The notes: generated by a model not told the origin, from the sequence alone. Positions 33,587 through 43,082 are shown, numbered from the stretch's first letter. The stretch: 64,000 nucleotides of DNA from an uncultured Cohaesibacter sp. (GCF_963678225.1 NZ_OY782764.1:2113001-2177000); one strand, 5' to 3'. Translations and numbers: made by a program.

Positions 33587-34987
33587 ATGCTGAAGACCGA
33601 AAAGACAAACCAGCAAACCATCAGCTTTAAGGCCGAGGCCGAGGCCTTCCTCAAGGCCCACCCGGATCTGGTCAAGGTGGAAATGCTGTTGCCCCGCTTC
33701 TGCGGCTCCTTGATGGGCAAATGGTTGCCTGCAAACATGCTGGCAAAGCTTGCCGATGGCGCAGTGCGTCTGCCCCGTTCCACTGCCGCGCTCGATATCT
33801 GGGGTGATGATGTACCCGCTGTCGGCATTGCGTTGGAGAAGGGAGACCCGGATGGGGTTTGCATGCCGGTGCCCGGCACTCTGTGCATGGTGCCATGGGC
33901 CAGCGAGCCCACCGCGCAGGTGCTGGTGACCATGAAGGATCTGGTGACGGGGGAAGACTGCGGCTATGACACCCGTGGCACTCTCGCCCGCATGCAGCAG
34001 CGTTTTTCTCAAAAAGGGCTGACGCCGGTCGTTGCCACAGAGCTGGAATTCTATCTCATTGATGGCGAAACAACCGCCACCGGTCATCCGCAAGGACCCA
34101 TGGTGCCCGGTCTTGGCGAACGCCTGACGGGCAGTCAGGTCTATAATATGGACATCATCGCCGCCTTCGAGCCGGTTCTGGCCGAAATCTATCAGGCCTG
34201 CCAGATCCAGAATATTCCCGCTGAGACGACCATTTCCGAATTCGGTCCGGGCCAGTTCGAGATGAACCTGTTGCATGTGCCAAGCGCTCTGGAAGCGGCG
34301 GACCACTGCATGCTGTTCAAGCGGGTCGTGCGCAATGTGGCGCGCAAGCATGGCTTGGATGCCACCTTCATGGCCAAACCCTATGCCCATTCGGCGGGGA
34401 ATGGCTTCCACATCCACATGTCTGTGCAGGATGAAGAGGGCACCAACATTTTTGGCGGCGACAGTGACGTTGAGGCCAATCTGCCCTTGCGCCATGCTAT
34501 CGGTGGCTTGCTCAAACATATGCGCGAATGCCAGATCCTTTATGCGCCTCATGCCAACAGCTATCGACGCTTTCAACCCGAAAGCTATGCGCCGACGACC
34601 CCATGCTGGGGCTATGACCATCGAGCCGTGGCCATCCGCGTGCCCACCGCCAAGGGCGCAGCGGCCCGCCTTGAACATCGGGTCGCGGGGGCGGATGCCA
34701 ATCCCTATCTGGTGATTGCATCCCTTCTGGCAGGCGCGCTGACCGGCCTTGACGAAGCCATCGATCCAGGTGAGCCGGTTGAAACGCTGGAGGATGTGGC
34801 AGCCAACAAGCCACTGACGCCCATCTGGCAGGAAGCCATTGCCAGTTTTGGAACTTCTGAGTGGGCCGAGGCGTTGTTCGGGAAGGATTTCCATGTCTGC
34901 TACACGCACTCGCGCGAAGCAGAGGAACGTATCGTATCGGCAGCCATCACCGATTTTGAATGCCGGACTTATCTCAGAATGGTTTGA
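33587..34987 (+). CDS. Glutamine-synthetase-like gamma-glutamylpolyamine synthetase 2
   Basis: 466 residues, a second, clearly different member of the family. Visible motifs are VATELEFYL, EFGPGQFEMNL, FMAKPYAHSAGNGFHIHMS and RLEHRVAGADANPYLVIASLLAG. It lies 190 bases after the transporter genes on the same strand and may be co-regulated with import. The amine it uses may differ from that of the first ligase (for example spermidine or monoamines), which the sequence does not reveal. Confidence 0.82.
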   Translation: MLKTEKTNQQTISFKAEAEAFLKAHPDLVKVEMLLPRFCGSLMGKWLPANMLAKLADGAVRLPRSTAALDIWGDDVPAVGIALEKGDPDGVCMPVPGTLCMVPWASEPTAQVLVTMKDLVTGEDCGYDTRGTLARMQQRFSQKGLTPVVATELEFYLIDGETTATGHPQGPMVPGLGERLTGSQVYNMDIIAAFEPVLAEIYQACQIQNIPAETTISEFGPGQFEMNLLHVPSALEAADHCMLFKRVVRNVARKHGLDATFMAKPYAHSAGNGFHIHMSVQDEEGTNIFGGDSDVEANLPLRHAIGGLLKHMRECQILYAPHANSYRRFQPESYAPTTPCWGYDHRAVAIRVPTAKGAAARLEHRVAGADANPYLVIASLLAGALTGLDEAIDPGEPVETLEDVAANKPLTPIWQEAIASFGTSEWAEALFGKDFHVCYTHSREAEERIVSAAITDFECRTYLRMV

Positions 34988-35123
34988 GCAAAGGGGGACG
35001 GTGCTGCGCGTAAAAGCAACCGTCATCACCAGAATATATTCATATATTTATAGGGTTGCACGGAAAGCCGAATATGCTTCAGGATTGCTGTGGTGTAGGC
35101 TTGCATTATAGGGGAGAAGAGAA

Positions 35124-35243
35124 ATGTTAGAAAATATCTATTGGATCATCTTTGGGGCGGTTATCGCTCTGGGCGCCTTCTGGCTGTTCATGATGTGGTT
35201 TCGATCGCCAAAGGATGGCCGCTGGTCTCGTGGTGAAAAATAG
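35124..35243 (+). CDS. 39-residue single-span membrane protein
   Basis: ATG at 35124 with GGGGAGAAGAG just before it. The product has one hydrophobic helix (IIFGAVIALGAFWLFMMWF, residues about 8-26) and a basic tail ending RWSRGEK. It is shorter than usual gene-finding limits but has a strong ribosome site and a typical helix-plus-positive-tail design with the tail probably in the cytoplasm. Function unknown; it stands alone between the ligase gene and hisD. Confidence 0.6.
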   Translation: MLENIYWIIFGAVIALGAFWLFMMWFRSPKDGRWSRGEK

Positions 35244-35567
35244 ACCGGAGCAGACCACATATGCCAAGGGGCGGTTGCCTGTAGAGGGAAAGGCTCCGCG
35301 CTTTTCACAAAGCGCAAGGATTGGTCCCTGCCGCAAGGCGTCTTTTAGCATGACCTGACTGCCACGTCTGGCATGTGAAAAAATCATCGGGTGACGGGGC
35401 TTGATCGGCCTGTCGTCCGGCTGCGCATGTCAAACTTGCCGCTCTTACAGATTTTCCCTTGCCTCTCACAAAAGAAACTCTCATAAATGCGCCGACGTCC
35501 GCACAGGCGATCTCTTGTGCTCCGAGGCGTCCGTCTGCAAGAAAAGCCGCACATGAGAGGACCCGCC
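35244..35567. other. Gap before hisD
   Basis: 324 bases in which no gene, hairpin with T run, or repeat could be supported. It should hold the promoter of the hisD block. Confidence 0.5.
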
Positions 35568-36863
35568 ATGGCCATTCGTCTTGACGCAACCGATAGCAAT
35601 TTCGATGCCGCATTTGCTGATTTGCTGGCAATGAAACGGGAAGTCTCCGATGATGTCGATGCCATCGTTCGCGATATTATCGATGAGGTCCGGGCGAGAG
35701 GCGATGACGCCCTTTACGATTATACTGCCAAGTTCGATCGCTTTGATGCGCGCTCAAAAGGCCTGCGCATTAGCGAGGCTGAAATAGAGGCTGCCGTCGC
35801 CAAGGTTGATCCTGAGGTGATGAAGGCGCTGGAGCTGGCCGCAGAGCGCATCCGCTCTCACCATGCACGCCAACTGCCGAAAGACGATTTCTATGAAGAC
35901 GCGCTCGGGGTCAAGCTCGGCTCGCGCTGGAACGCCATTGAGGCAGTGGGGCTCTATGTGCCCGGCGGGCTGGCGGCTTACCCCTCTTCGGTTCTGATGA
36001 ATGCGGTGCCTGCCAAAGTGGCCGGTGTCGAACGCCTCGTGATGGTGGTGCCAACCCCTGATGATGTGCTCAACCCGCTGGTGCTGGCCGCAGCCAAGCT
36101 GGCTGGCGTGGACGAGATCTACCGTATCGGTGGCGCACAGGCCGTGGCAGCGCTGGCCTATGGCACGCAAAGCATTGCGCCGGTCTACAAGATTGTTGGT
36201 CCCGGCAATGCCTTTGTGGCGGCTGCCAAACGCCGCGTCTTCGGGCTCGTGGGCATCGACATGATCGCCGGGCCATCCGAAGTGCTCATTCTGGCCGACA
36301 AGAATAACGACCCTGATTGGCTGGCTGTCGATCTGATGGCGCAGGCCGAGCATGACAAGGTGGCGCAAGCCATGTTGATCACCGACGATGCCTCCATGGC
36401 CGACGCCGTCGAGGAAGCCGTCAAGCGGCTGCTGACCACGTTGCCAAAGGCGGAGATCGCCGGAGCGAGTTGGGCCGATTATGGCGCCGTGATCACTGTG
36501 CCCGATTGGGAAGCCGGCATGGCGCTGGCCAACCGCATCGCACCCGAGCATCTGGAGCTGGCGATGGATAACGCCCCCGATTATCTGGACAAGGTACGCA
36601 ATGCGGGCGCAGTGTTTGTTGGTCATTATACACCGGAAGCGGTGGGCGATTATGTCGGCGGCTCCAACCATGTCTTGCCAACGGCGCGCTCGGCTCGGTT
36701 CTCATCCGGTCTTTCCACGCTCGATTTCGTCAAGCGCACATCCGTGCTTGAATGCAACGTGGAGAATCTGCGCCAGATCGGTCCTGCGGCCGTGACCCTT
36801 GCCCGTCAGGAAGGGCTGGAAGCGCATGCCCGCTCTGTTGCTAAACGACTGAACATGGAATAA
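35568..36863 (+). CDS. hisD: Histidinol dehydrogenase
   Basis: 431 residues from the ATG at 35568, which has GAGAGGA upstream and gives the standard length; 27 extra codons of the longer frame are rejected. Family stretches: [65 protein letters not shown] and the zinc-site [10 protein letters not shown]. It performs the last two steps of histidine synthesis (histidinol to histidine). It starts a gene order known in many alphaproteobacteria. Confidence 0.95.
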   Translation: MAIRLDATDSNFDAAFADLLAMKREVSDDVDAIVRDIIDEVRARGDDALYDYTAKFDRFDARSKGLRISEAEIEAAVAKVDPEVMKALELAAERIRSHHARQLPKDDFYEDALGVKLGSRWNAIEAVGLYVPGGLAAYPSSVLMNAVPAKVAGVERLVMVVPTPDDVLNPLVLAAAKLAGVDEIYRIGGAQAVAALAYGTQSIAPVYKIVGPGNAFVAAAKRRVFGLVGIDMIAGPSEVLILADKNNDPDWLAVDLMAQAEHDKVAQAMLITDDASMADAVEEAVKRLLTTLPKAEIAGASWADYGAVITVPDWEAGMALANRIAPEHLELAMDNAPDYLDKVRNAGAVFVGHYTPEAVGDYVGGSNHVLPTARSARFSSGLSTLDFVKRTSVLECNVENLRQIGPAAVTLARQEGLEAHARSVAKRLNME

Positions 36864-37006
36864 CTGGCCGGAAAGCTCGAATTTCGTGCTACCCCTTAAG
36901 CAGAAAGTTTGACTCCAGCAGCCAAGTTGGGCAAACATGCCTGCCGAATGCTCGGGAAAATAACGCATGGTGCAAAATGGCTGAACGGGAAGAGGAGGTT
37001 GATCAT

Positions 37007-37543
37007 ATGCAGACCTCCGATCAGCAGCAGGGCGTCAAGTCTTGCGAAATGAATGCTCAGGATACCGGTCAGGGACCGTTTTCCCTTTGCATGATCGTGC
37101 TGGACCCGACATCCATTCAACCGGCCACTCCCGATATCGAGCATGAGCGCTCGGTCGCCATTTACGATCTTGTCGAGGAAAATAATTTCCACCCCGTCGG
37201 TCATGACGAGGGCGGGCCCTACAGGCTTGATCTTTCCATGATCGAGCGGAAACTGGTGATGGACATCAAGCTTGAGAATGGCGACCAGATCGCCACGCAT
37301 ATTCTCTCCTTGACCCCATTTCGCCGCATCATCAAGGATTATTTCCTGATCTGCGATAGCTATTATGAAGCCATAAAAACCGCCACGCCGAGTAAGATCG
37401 AAGCCATAGATATGGGACGTCGTGGATTGCACAATGAGGGATCCCAGATCCTGCAGGCCCGTCTCGATGGGAAGATCGAAACGGACTTTGCCACCGCGCG
37501 GCGCCTATTTACGCTGATCTGCGCATTGCATTGGCGGGGGTAG
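37007..37543 (+). CDS. UPF0262 family protein
   Basis: 178 residues. ATG at 37007 is preceded by AGGAGG at the ideal distance; the in-frame ATG at 36977 is not. Family signatures: [52 protein letters not shown] and [13 protein letters not shown]. The family is conserved in alphaproteobacteria, usually just after hisD; its function is unknown. A single base separates it from the phosphatase gene. Confidence 0.9.
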   Translation: MQTSDQQQGVKSCEMNAQDTGQGPFSLCMIVLDPTSIQPATPDIEHERSVAIYDLVEENNFHPVGHDEGGPYRLDLSMIERKLVMDIKLENGDQIATHILSLTPFRRIIKDYFLICDSYYEAIKTATPSKIEAIDMGRRGLHNEGSQILQARLDGKIETDFATARRLFTLICALHWRG

Positions 37544-37544
37544 C

Positions 37545-38009
37545 ATGGTTCTTGGTCTCATTGGGCCCGATCTTCGCCCCGACTCCATATTGTTTGCCTG
37601 CGGCATGAATGCCATTCGCTCGCCGATGGCGGCAGCCCTTGCCAAACATCTTTTCCCAGGCACCTTCTATGTGCAGTCGGTCGGTGTACGCTGTGGCAAG
37701 CCCGACCCTTTTGCTGCTGCTGTTATGGAAGAAATCGGTCTGGACATATCCGAGCATGAACCCAGCTGCTTTGATGATCTGGAAGACAGTTATTTCGACC
37801 TGATCGTCTCTCTGGCACCTGAAGCCCACCACAGGGCGCTTGAATGGAGCCGTGGCCATGCGGTTGAAACGGAATATTGGCCGACCATGGACCCAGCTCT
37901 GGTGACAGGCTCACGCGAGCAGATCATGGATTCCTATCGTGCGGTGCGCGATGGCCTCATCGTCAAGCTCAAGGATCGCTTTGAATGGATCACCGACATC
38001 AAGGCGTGA
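37545..38009 (+). CDS. Low-molecular-weight protein tyrosine phosphatase-like protein
   Basis: 154 residues. The P-loop is CGMNAIRSPMAAA (Cx5RS), close to the N-terminus, as in LMW phosphatases and arsenate reductases. The expected C-terminal aspartate could be in the WPTMDPALVTGS stretch (family form is DP). The conserved neighbours suggest a housekeeping role; substrate unknown. Arsenate reductase is less likely because no arsenic genes are nearby. Confidence 0.85.
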   Translation: MVLGLIGPDLRPDSILFACGMNAIRSPMAAALAKHLFPGTFYVQSVGVRCGKPDPFAAAVMEEIGLDISEHEPSCFDDLEDSYFDLIVSLAPEAHHRALEWSRGHAVETEYWPTMDPALVTGSREQIMDSYRAVRDGLIVKLKDRFEWITDIKA

Positions 38010-38091
38010 CATGCTAGGGTGAGGGAAGGGGCCCTGACGGCTCTGTTGGGCAAAGAATTCATGAAGATCTGCTGAAGAACAGATGAGACTT

Positions 38092-38114
38092 TCTGCCGCT
38101 CTAACGGCAGATTT
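38092..38114 (+). terminator. Weak hairpin terminator after the phosphatase gene
   Basis: TCTGCCG / CGGCAGA stem with a six-base loop, followed by TTTCG. The remaining gap up to infA (38010-38468, 459 bases) holds no gene I can support. Confidence 0.4.
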
Positions 38115-38468
38115 CGCGAAAAATGCGTGAAGCGATTGCACTCAAATCCGCTTTGGACTAGATTGCGCGCAATCTCATTGATAAGAACGGAATGCATCGG
38201 GTCGAATTCTTGCATGGATGCAAGCGGATTCATGCTAAAGTCAATTATCAAGCAAATCTGCGGGATGGATGGGGATTGTAGCCAATTCGGGCGCAAGGCG
38301 CTAACGCATTGGTGGCCTTACCGTCTCGCTCCTCTTGCCAGAAGCCACAAGGCATGTGCCGAATGTGGCCAAATCGGGCAAAGGTGAAACAAAGATGAGG
38401 ATTATGCGTTGTTGTTGCGCATAGTCTTTTCTAACAGAAAAACAACCTAAAAGGATTGAATTACGCTT

Positions 38469-38687
38469 ATGGCGAAAGAAGAAGTATTGGAATTTCCAGG
38501 TGTTGTAACCGAATTGCTGCCAAACGCCACTTTCCGCGTGAAACTGGAAAATGACCATGAAATCGTGGCTCATACGGCAGGGCGTATGCGTAAAAATCGT
38601 ATTCGCGTGCTGGCTGGCGATAAGGTTCAGGTGGAAATGACTCCATATGACCTGACCAAGGGTCGGATTACCTATCGCTTCAAATAG
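38469..38687 (+). CDS. infA: Translation initiation factor IF-1
   Basis: 72 residues, the standard size. [24 protein letters not shown], then [33 protein letters not shown]: the S1-like OB fold with its basic RNA-binding loop. It binds the ribosomal A site during initiation. AAAAGGA lies upstream of the start. Confidence 0.97.
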   Translation: MAKEEVLEFPGVVTELLPNATFRVKLENDHEIVAHTAGRMRKNRIRVLAGDKVQVEMTPYDLTKGRITYRFK

Positions 38688-38693
38688 GAGCTC

Positions 38694-38735
38694 AGCGCAA
38701 GCGGGAAGCTGTCCGCTGCGCGCTCTTGTTCTGTT
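38694..38735 (+). terminator. Possible terminator after infA
   Basis: Interrupted stem AGCGC-A-AGCGG / CCGCT-GC-GCGCT followed by CTTGTTCTGTTT. Weak T tract, so uncertain. Confidence 0.35.
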
Positions 38736-38923
38736 TGGCCTATCATTCCCCCGCCAAGGGGCGGCCAACGAGTTCTTGAAGGCGGTGAAAATGGCGCAAA
38801 GGTCTTTTCCTTGCGTTCAGGCCGGCCCGTTGGGGCAGGTCCATCTGTCATTGTGTAAATGCCTGATGCGCATAGGAGCCGTGCTGCCCGTTGCGCTCAA
38901 GCCCTATGAATATCGATAGCGTT

Positions 38924-39547
38924 ATGACTGATTCTCATCGCCTTGTTCTGGCGTCTGCCTCACCACGCCGTTTGCAACTGTTGCAGCAGATCGGCATTGA
39001 GCCCTATGCGCTCAAACCAGCAGATCTGGACGAAACGCCGCAAAAGAACGAACAGCCCCGTGCATTGGCCAAACGTCTTGCTGAGGCAAAGGCCGAAGCG
39101 GTTTACAAGGCCTGCAAGGATGATCCGGATCTGGCTGGGTGCTATTACCTCGCTGCTGATACCGTCGTCGCCGTGGGGCGCCGCATTTTGCCAAAGACAG
39201 AGTTGGCAGAAGAGGCCTCCCAGTGTCTCACCCTGCTTTCAGGGCGGACCCATAAAGTCTTTTCGGGCATATCCCTCATCACTCCGAAGGGTAAGACGCG
39301 CACCAAGGTTGTCACCACCAAAGTGCGTTTCAAGCGTCTCAACCATGATATTGACCCCTATATCGCTTCAGGCGAATGGCGCGGCAAGGCGGGCGGCTAT
39401 GCCATTCAGGGCATCGCCGGAACCTTCGTGGTCAATCTTGTCGGATCTTACAGTTCGGTAGTCGGCCTGCCGCTGCATGAGACGGCGAATCTGCTGATCG
39501 GGGAGGGCTACCCCCTGCGGCTAAAATGGTTGGGCGGCGTTGAGTAA
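38924..39547 (+). CDS. maf: Maf-family nucleotide pyrophosphatase
   Basis: About 207 residues. The family N-terminal motif [19 protein letters not shown] and [13 protein letters not shown] are clear, along with [13 protein letters not shown]. Maf proteins hydrolyse non-canonical or house-cleaning nucleoside triphosphates. The start is uncertain: ATG at 38924 fits the family best, ATG at 38906 is also possible; neither has a good ribosome site. Position between infA and yacG is typical. Confidence 0.9.
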   Translation: MTDSHRLVLASASPRRLQLLQQIGIEPYALKPADLDETPQKNEQPRALAKRLAEAKAEAVYKACKDDPDLAGCYYLAADTVVAVGRRILPKTELAEEASQCLTLLSGRTHKVFSGISLITPKGKTRTKVVTTKVRFKRLNHDIDPYIASGEWRGKAGGYAIQGIAGTFVVNLVGSYSSVVGLPLHETANLLIGEGYPLRLKWLGGVE

Positions 39548-39601
39548 GGCGACCAGTCTGAAGGCGCACGCCTCCTGATGCGTATCGAGGATGAAGCAAG
39601 C

Positions 39602-39832
39602 ATGACAAAGAAACCGGAAGATGAAAAGGCGGCAGCAGGCGGCAAGGTGACCGGTATGCGTCGGTCTCGTCCTTGTCCGATCTGCTCCAAGCCCTCAACA
39701 AAAGAAAACTATCCCTTCTGCTCGGATCGCTGTAAGCAGGTCGATCTCAGCCGCTGGCTGACTGGTGTCTATGCCATTCCTGCAAGCGAAGAGGATGATC
39801 CTGACGAGAGCGATTTCGATCTGCAGGATTAA
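39602..39832 (+). CDS. yacG: DNA gyrase inhibitor / zinc protein YacG
   Basis: 76 residues from an ATG at 39602 with GAGG before it. Zinc ligands in CPICSKPS and FCSDRCKQVDLSRWL (C-x2-C, C-x3-C). The acidic tail follows YAIPAS. YacG binds gyrase in E. coli. Last gene of the conserved block. Confidence 0.92.
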   Translation: MTKKPEDEKAAAGGKVTGMRRSRPCPICSKPSTKENYPFCSDRCKQVDLSRWLTGVYAIPASEEDDPDESDFDLQD

Positions 39833-40108
39833 AGGCGCATCATTTTTTCTTTTTGAGCGACAAAACAAGGAGATAGTCATCTCCCTTGTTGGCGTGTACC
39901 CATTTCCTGGCGGGATTTCGGGGTCATTTTTGAAACTTTTCCTCACCAGATGAAAAAAAATGCGAAGCCCTGTAGAAAACATCAAAAGCGCACTGGACAG
40001 GGCTATATGAACCTTCTATAACGCCGAAACAAATTGCAGGGTTGCTCTGATAACCCAAGCAAGCGCTTCTGTCAGAAAGCTTTTTCAAAGCAAAATGATA
40101 GAGCAGAT

Positions 40109-40184
40109 GCCCGGATAGCTCAGTTGGTAGAGCAGCGGATTGAAAATCCGCGTGTCGGTGGTTCGAATCCGCCTCCGGGCACCA
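40109..40184 (+). tRNA. tRNA-Phe (anticodon GAA)
   Basis: 76 bases with a perfect acceptor stem GCCCGGA / TCCGGGC, D-arm AGCTCAGTTGGTAGAGC, anticodon loop TTGAAAA and TPsiC loop GGTTCGAATCC. The CCA end is encoded. Confidence 0.97.
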
Positions 40185-40307
40185 TCATTTTTTCCCAGCC
40201 TGCCCCGATCATGTCGACAAGTCATTGGAATTATGGGGTTTTTAGGTCTCAGATTTCTCGGAGTGTGTCGGGCGATTTCACCAGATCCGACCCGTCTGGG
40301 GCCATAT

Positions 40308-40347
40308 TTGGGGCCAAGATTTTTCATGAATTCATTGATGGCCCCAA
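40308..40347. repeat. Inverted repeat downstream of tRNA-Phe
   Basis: TTGGGGCCA (40308-40316) and TGGCCCCAA (40339-40347) are inverted across 22 bases, with another GGGGCCA at 40298. It lies in the 279-base gene-free stretch after the tRNA, the usual place for integration scars; no integrase is present. Confidence 0.5.
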
Positions 40348-40463
40348 TTTTAGGGTTTCATGCCACCTGACAACTCTCTTAGCCATGGTCCTGCTACAAT
40401 AATGCAAAAAGATTGAGAACCATCTTCTAGGCGCGGTACGCGAAGTGCTCTTGCAATGCTGGA

Positions 40464-41366
40464 CTAAGCGCTACATTGAGATGTCGTTAGACCTATTTCC
40501 TTTATCCAGCTTACGATCTGCTCACAAATCTGGCCGTCCATCCAATGCCCGAGCTCAGGATAGATCGTACAGCTGGACTGATGCATATAGCCTGCCATCT
40601 GTTGGGCCGATGTTGCCTTGATACAAGGGTCTTTGTCTCCGTGAAGAAAGAGAGTCGGAACCAATAGCTTTGCCAATCCGTCCCTCCAGTCAGGAGTGGC
40701 CGTCATAGCCCAGGCCTGTCGCAGATAGCCGCCTTCATCTTGAGCGCGGTCAACAAGCGAATGGGCCAGTCTGATACTCTGCGCGCTATCGCGGGGCAAG
40801 GCGCCGTGCGAAAAATAGTCGGTGCTCGATCGGATCACCTCCAACGCTTCCATCACCGTGACGAAAGGAAAGAAAAAGCTTTCCATCTGCCTCAAGGCTT
40901 CAGGCTCGGCGGAAATCACGCTTTCACCCCCCGTGCTGCTGATTGACACAAGAGACCGCACCCGATCGTCAGCCTTCGTTGCGACAATCTGCGCGATCAT
41001 GCCTCCCATGGAAAAGCCTATACAGCCAAATTGTTTCAGTTGCAGATGATTGGCTAATGCAATGACGTCATCCGCCATATCTGTCAGGTCATAGGGGGCC
41101 TGTTCTAATGCACTTCCTTTCCAGGAGAAGCCCGACGGAATCGCCGAAAATGGCCCGCCGCATCGGCTTGAAAGGCCGCAATCCCGATTGTCCAAGCGAA
41201 TGACTCTATGGTCTTGTGAAAGCGCCTCGACAAGGGCTGAAGGCCATTCGATCAACTGCATGCCGAGGCCAGGTATCAAGATGAGGGTGGGCGCATCCGA
41301 AGACCCGTCTTGCCTGTAGCATATTCGGATGTCACCCAACTCGACGTAAAGATCCTGGCTCGTCAT
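40464..41366 (-). CDS. Alpha/beta hydrolase
   Basis: 300 residues. Oxyanion region LILIPGLGMQLIEWP, nucleophile elbow GFSMGGMIAQIV (G-x-S-x-G), acidic residue in FLHGDKDPCI and the catalytic histidine in PELGHWMD. It overlaps the choline/betaine-binding-protein gene by 4 bases, so it may hydrolyse an ester that releases choline or a betaine-like compound, for example acetylcholine; that is inference. Confidence 0.85.
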   Translation of the reverse strand: MTSQDLYVELGDIRICYRQDGSSDAPTLILIPGLGMQLIEWPSALVEALSQDHRVIRLDNRDCGLSSRCGGPFSAIPSGFSWKGSALEQAPYDLTDMADDVIALANHLQLKQFGCIGFSMGGMIAQIVATKADDRVRSLVSISSTGGESVISAEPEALRQMESFFFPFVTVMEALEVIRSSTDYFSHGALPRDSAQSIRLAHSLVDRAQDEGGYLRQAWAMTATPDWRDGLAKLLVPTLFLHGDKDPCIKATSAQQMAGYMHQSSCTIYPELGHWMDGQICEQIVSWIKEIGLTTSQCSA

Positions 41367-42295
41367 GGTTTGGGAGCGAGTCCGAGATCTGCGTTGACTG
41401 CGGCGAGAGCCGGGCTACCATCCGTCGTGGAAATCCCTTCCAACCATGTATCAAGCATATCAGGGTGGTTGGCGATGACTTTGCGTGCGGCATCCATGGC
41501 GCTCATCTTGTCGTCCAGAATATAGCCCATGCCCTCGCTTTCCATGGACACAGTGAAGGTGAGCTGATCAAGCAGTTTGCCCACCTGTGGGCATTCTTTC
41601 TGATAGCCTTTACGCACTTGTGTATGGACGGTCGCCCCGCCAAAGTTCGGGCCGTAATAGGCATCGCCCCCTTCAAGATATTTCAAATCAAACGCCGTGT
41701 TCATGGGATGCGGCGCCCAGCCAAGGAAAGCGATCCACTTTTTGCGCTTTATCTCACGCTCAACCTGCGACAGCATGCCTTGTTCCGAGCTTTCGACAAC
41801 CTTCCAGTCTCCCAGCCCAAATTCGTTCTTGGCGACAATGTCGAGCATGATATCGTTCGAGCCCGGCTCGATGCCATAAACCTTCTCGTCGAACTTACCC
41901 GCGTGTTTGGCGAGATCTGCAAAAGAGTGAACCCCCGCGTCATATACGTAAGAGGGAACGGCCCATGTGAATTTGGCGCCTTCCAGATTGGTATGGATGG
42001 TTTCGATTTCTCCGCTATCACGATAGGCATTGAAATAGGTTTCCATCGCCGGGTCCCAATAACCCATGAAGACATCCAGATCCTTGCGCTTCATGGATTC
42101 ATAAATCACGGGAATGCCGAGGATCTTGCTTTCTGTCTTGTGCCCCATTCCTTCGATCAGAACCTGCGTGATTGCGGATGTGAGCGCCAGATCGGTCCAG
42201 CCCGGTTCGGCAAGACGCACCAGATTGCAATCGGCTTGAGCGGGAAGCGCTGCGGAAAAAAGGAGGGCACATGTGGTGGAAAGAAGCGATTTCAT
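41363..42295 (-). CDS. Choline/glycine-betaine-type periplasmic binding protein
   Basis: 310 residues; signal peptide ending ALPAQADC. OpuAC/ChoX family: ITQVLIEGMGH, DVFMGYWDPAMETYF, YGIEPGSND and WIAFLGWAPHPMN (aromatic ligand box). It is the first gene of a two-gene unit divergent from a BetI-like regulator. No permease or ATPase accompanies it, so it must share a transporter encoded elsewhere. Confidence 0.87.
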   Translation of the reverse strand: MKSLLSTTCALLFSAALPAQADCNLVRLAEPGWTDLALTSAITQVLIEGMGHKTESKILGIPVIYESMKRKDLDVFMGYWDPAMETYFNAYRDSGEIETIHTNLEGAKFTWAVPSYVYDAGVHSFADLAKHAGKFDEKVYGIEPGSNDIMLDIVAKNEFGLGDWKVVESSEQGMLSQVEREIKRKKWIAFLGWAPHPMNTAFDLKYLEGGDAYYGPNFGGATVHTQVRKGYQKECPQVGKLLDQLTFTVSMESEGMGYILDDKMSAMDAARKVIANHPDMLDTWLEGISTTDGSPALAAVNADLGLAPKP

Positions 42296-42331
42296 AATTT
42301 ATGATCCTCTTGGGTTATAAATAAACCATTT

Positions 42332-42366
42332 GGTCAATTTACCGCCTAAAATCTAATAGATTGACC
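42332..42366. promoter_or_regulatory. Putative BetI-type operator
   Basis: GGTCAAT (42332-42338) and ATTGACC (42360-42366) are a perfect 7-bp inverted repeat across 21 bases, with a further GTCAA at 42372. Located between the divergent binding-protein and TetR genes. Confidence 0.55.
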
Positions 42367-42425
42367 GCAGAGTCAACCTATTCTAGAAGAAAAGCCGTAT
42401 CAGGTCGGGCTGACTGGAGGGGGCA

Positions 42426-43082
42426 ATGGGGCGAAGAAACATTTCTCAGATAAGGCGGGCAGAATATGCAGCCGCCGCTTATCGCACCTTGATGAAGCAT
42501 GGCCTTCAGGGAACGTCGCTGTCGCGCGTGGCAGAAGAAGCTGGCGCTTCCAAAGCCAATGTTCTGCACTATTACCAAAGCAAGGAAGCTCTATTGTCCG
42601 CCGCGCTGCGCTATGCCAATGCGGTCTTGTGCAAGGAAGCGATCATTCTGCTGCGGGAAGCAAAAACGCCATGGGAGCGCATCTATGCGGTTCTGGAAAC
42701 CAATCTTTCCCCCACGTCCTTTCGAACCGATGTGGCCCATGCATGGATTTCGCTTTGCGCCGGTGTGCCTCACATAACATCGTACCAGCGCATCCAGACG
42801 GTGATCTATGCCAGAATGCGCTCGAACCTTATCGGTCCCTTGCGCAGCCTTCTGCCAGAGCAGGACGCAAATTTGATGTCGGATGTGCTAACGACTGCCG
42901 TCGACGGCCTATGGTTACGCTGTGGCCTGAGCCTCGATGGACTAAGTCAGGACGTCGCACGCGATCAGCTCGATGCGGTGCTCGACGCACGTCTGCCAGC
43001 GAGCGAGGATCGGCAGCGGGCACGTGAGCGCATGATAGACGTGTCGCGGATCATGGCAAGCATGAGCAACAACCGCTCCTGA
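42426..43082 (+). CDS. betI: TetR-family regulator, BetI-like
   Basis: 218 residues. N-terminal helix-turn-helix: GLQGTSLSRVAEEAGASKANVLHYYQSKEALL. The C-terminal part (AHAWISLCAGVPHITSYQRIQ, VDGLWLRCGLS) resembles BetI, the choline-responsive repressor. Divergent from the betaine/choline-binding gene, which it probably represses when choline is absent. Confidence 0.8.
   Translation: MGRRNISQIRRAEYAAAAYRTLMKHGLQGTSLSRVAEEAGASKANVLHYYQSKEALLSAALRYANAVLCKEAIILLREAKTPWERIYAVLETNLSPTSFRTDVAHAWISLCAGVPHITSYQRIQTVIYARMRSNLIGPLRSLLPEQDANLMSDVLTTAVDGLWLRCGLSLDGLSQDVARDQLDAVLDARLPASEDRQRARERMIDVSRIMASMSNNRS

Noticed and set aside
33413-35029. 538-codon open frame on the minus strand
   Set aside because: Shadow of the glutamine-synthetase-like gene on the plus strand; its composition (rich in His, Gly, Arg) is typical of antisense frames.
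40085-40327. Minus-strand 80-residue reading frame containing a stretch like RRIRTTDTRIFNPLLYQLSYPG
   Set aside because: This is the well-known false translation of the antisense of a tRNA gene, here tRNA-Phe.
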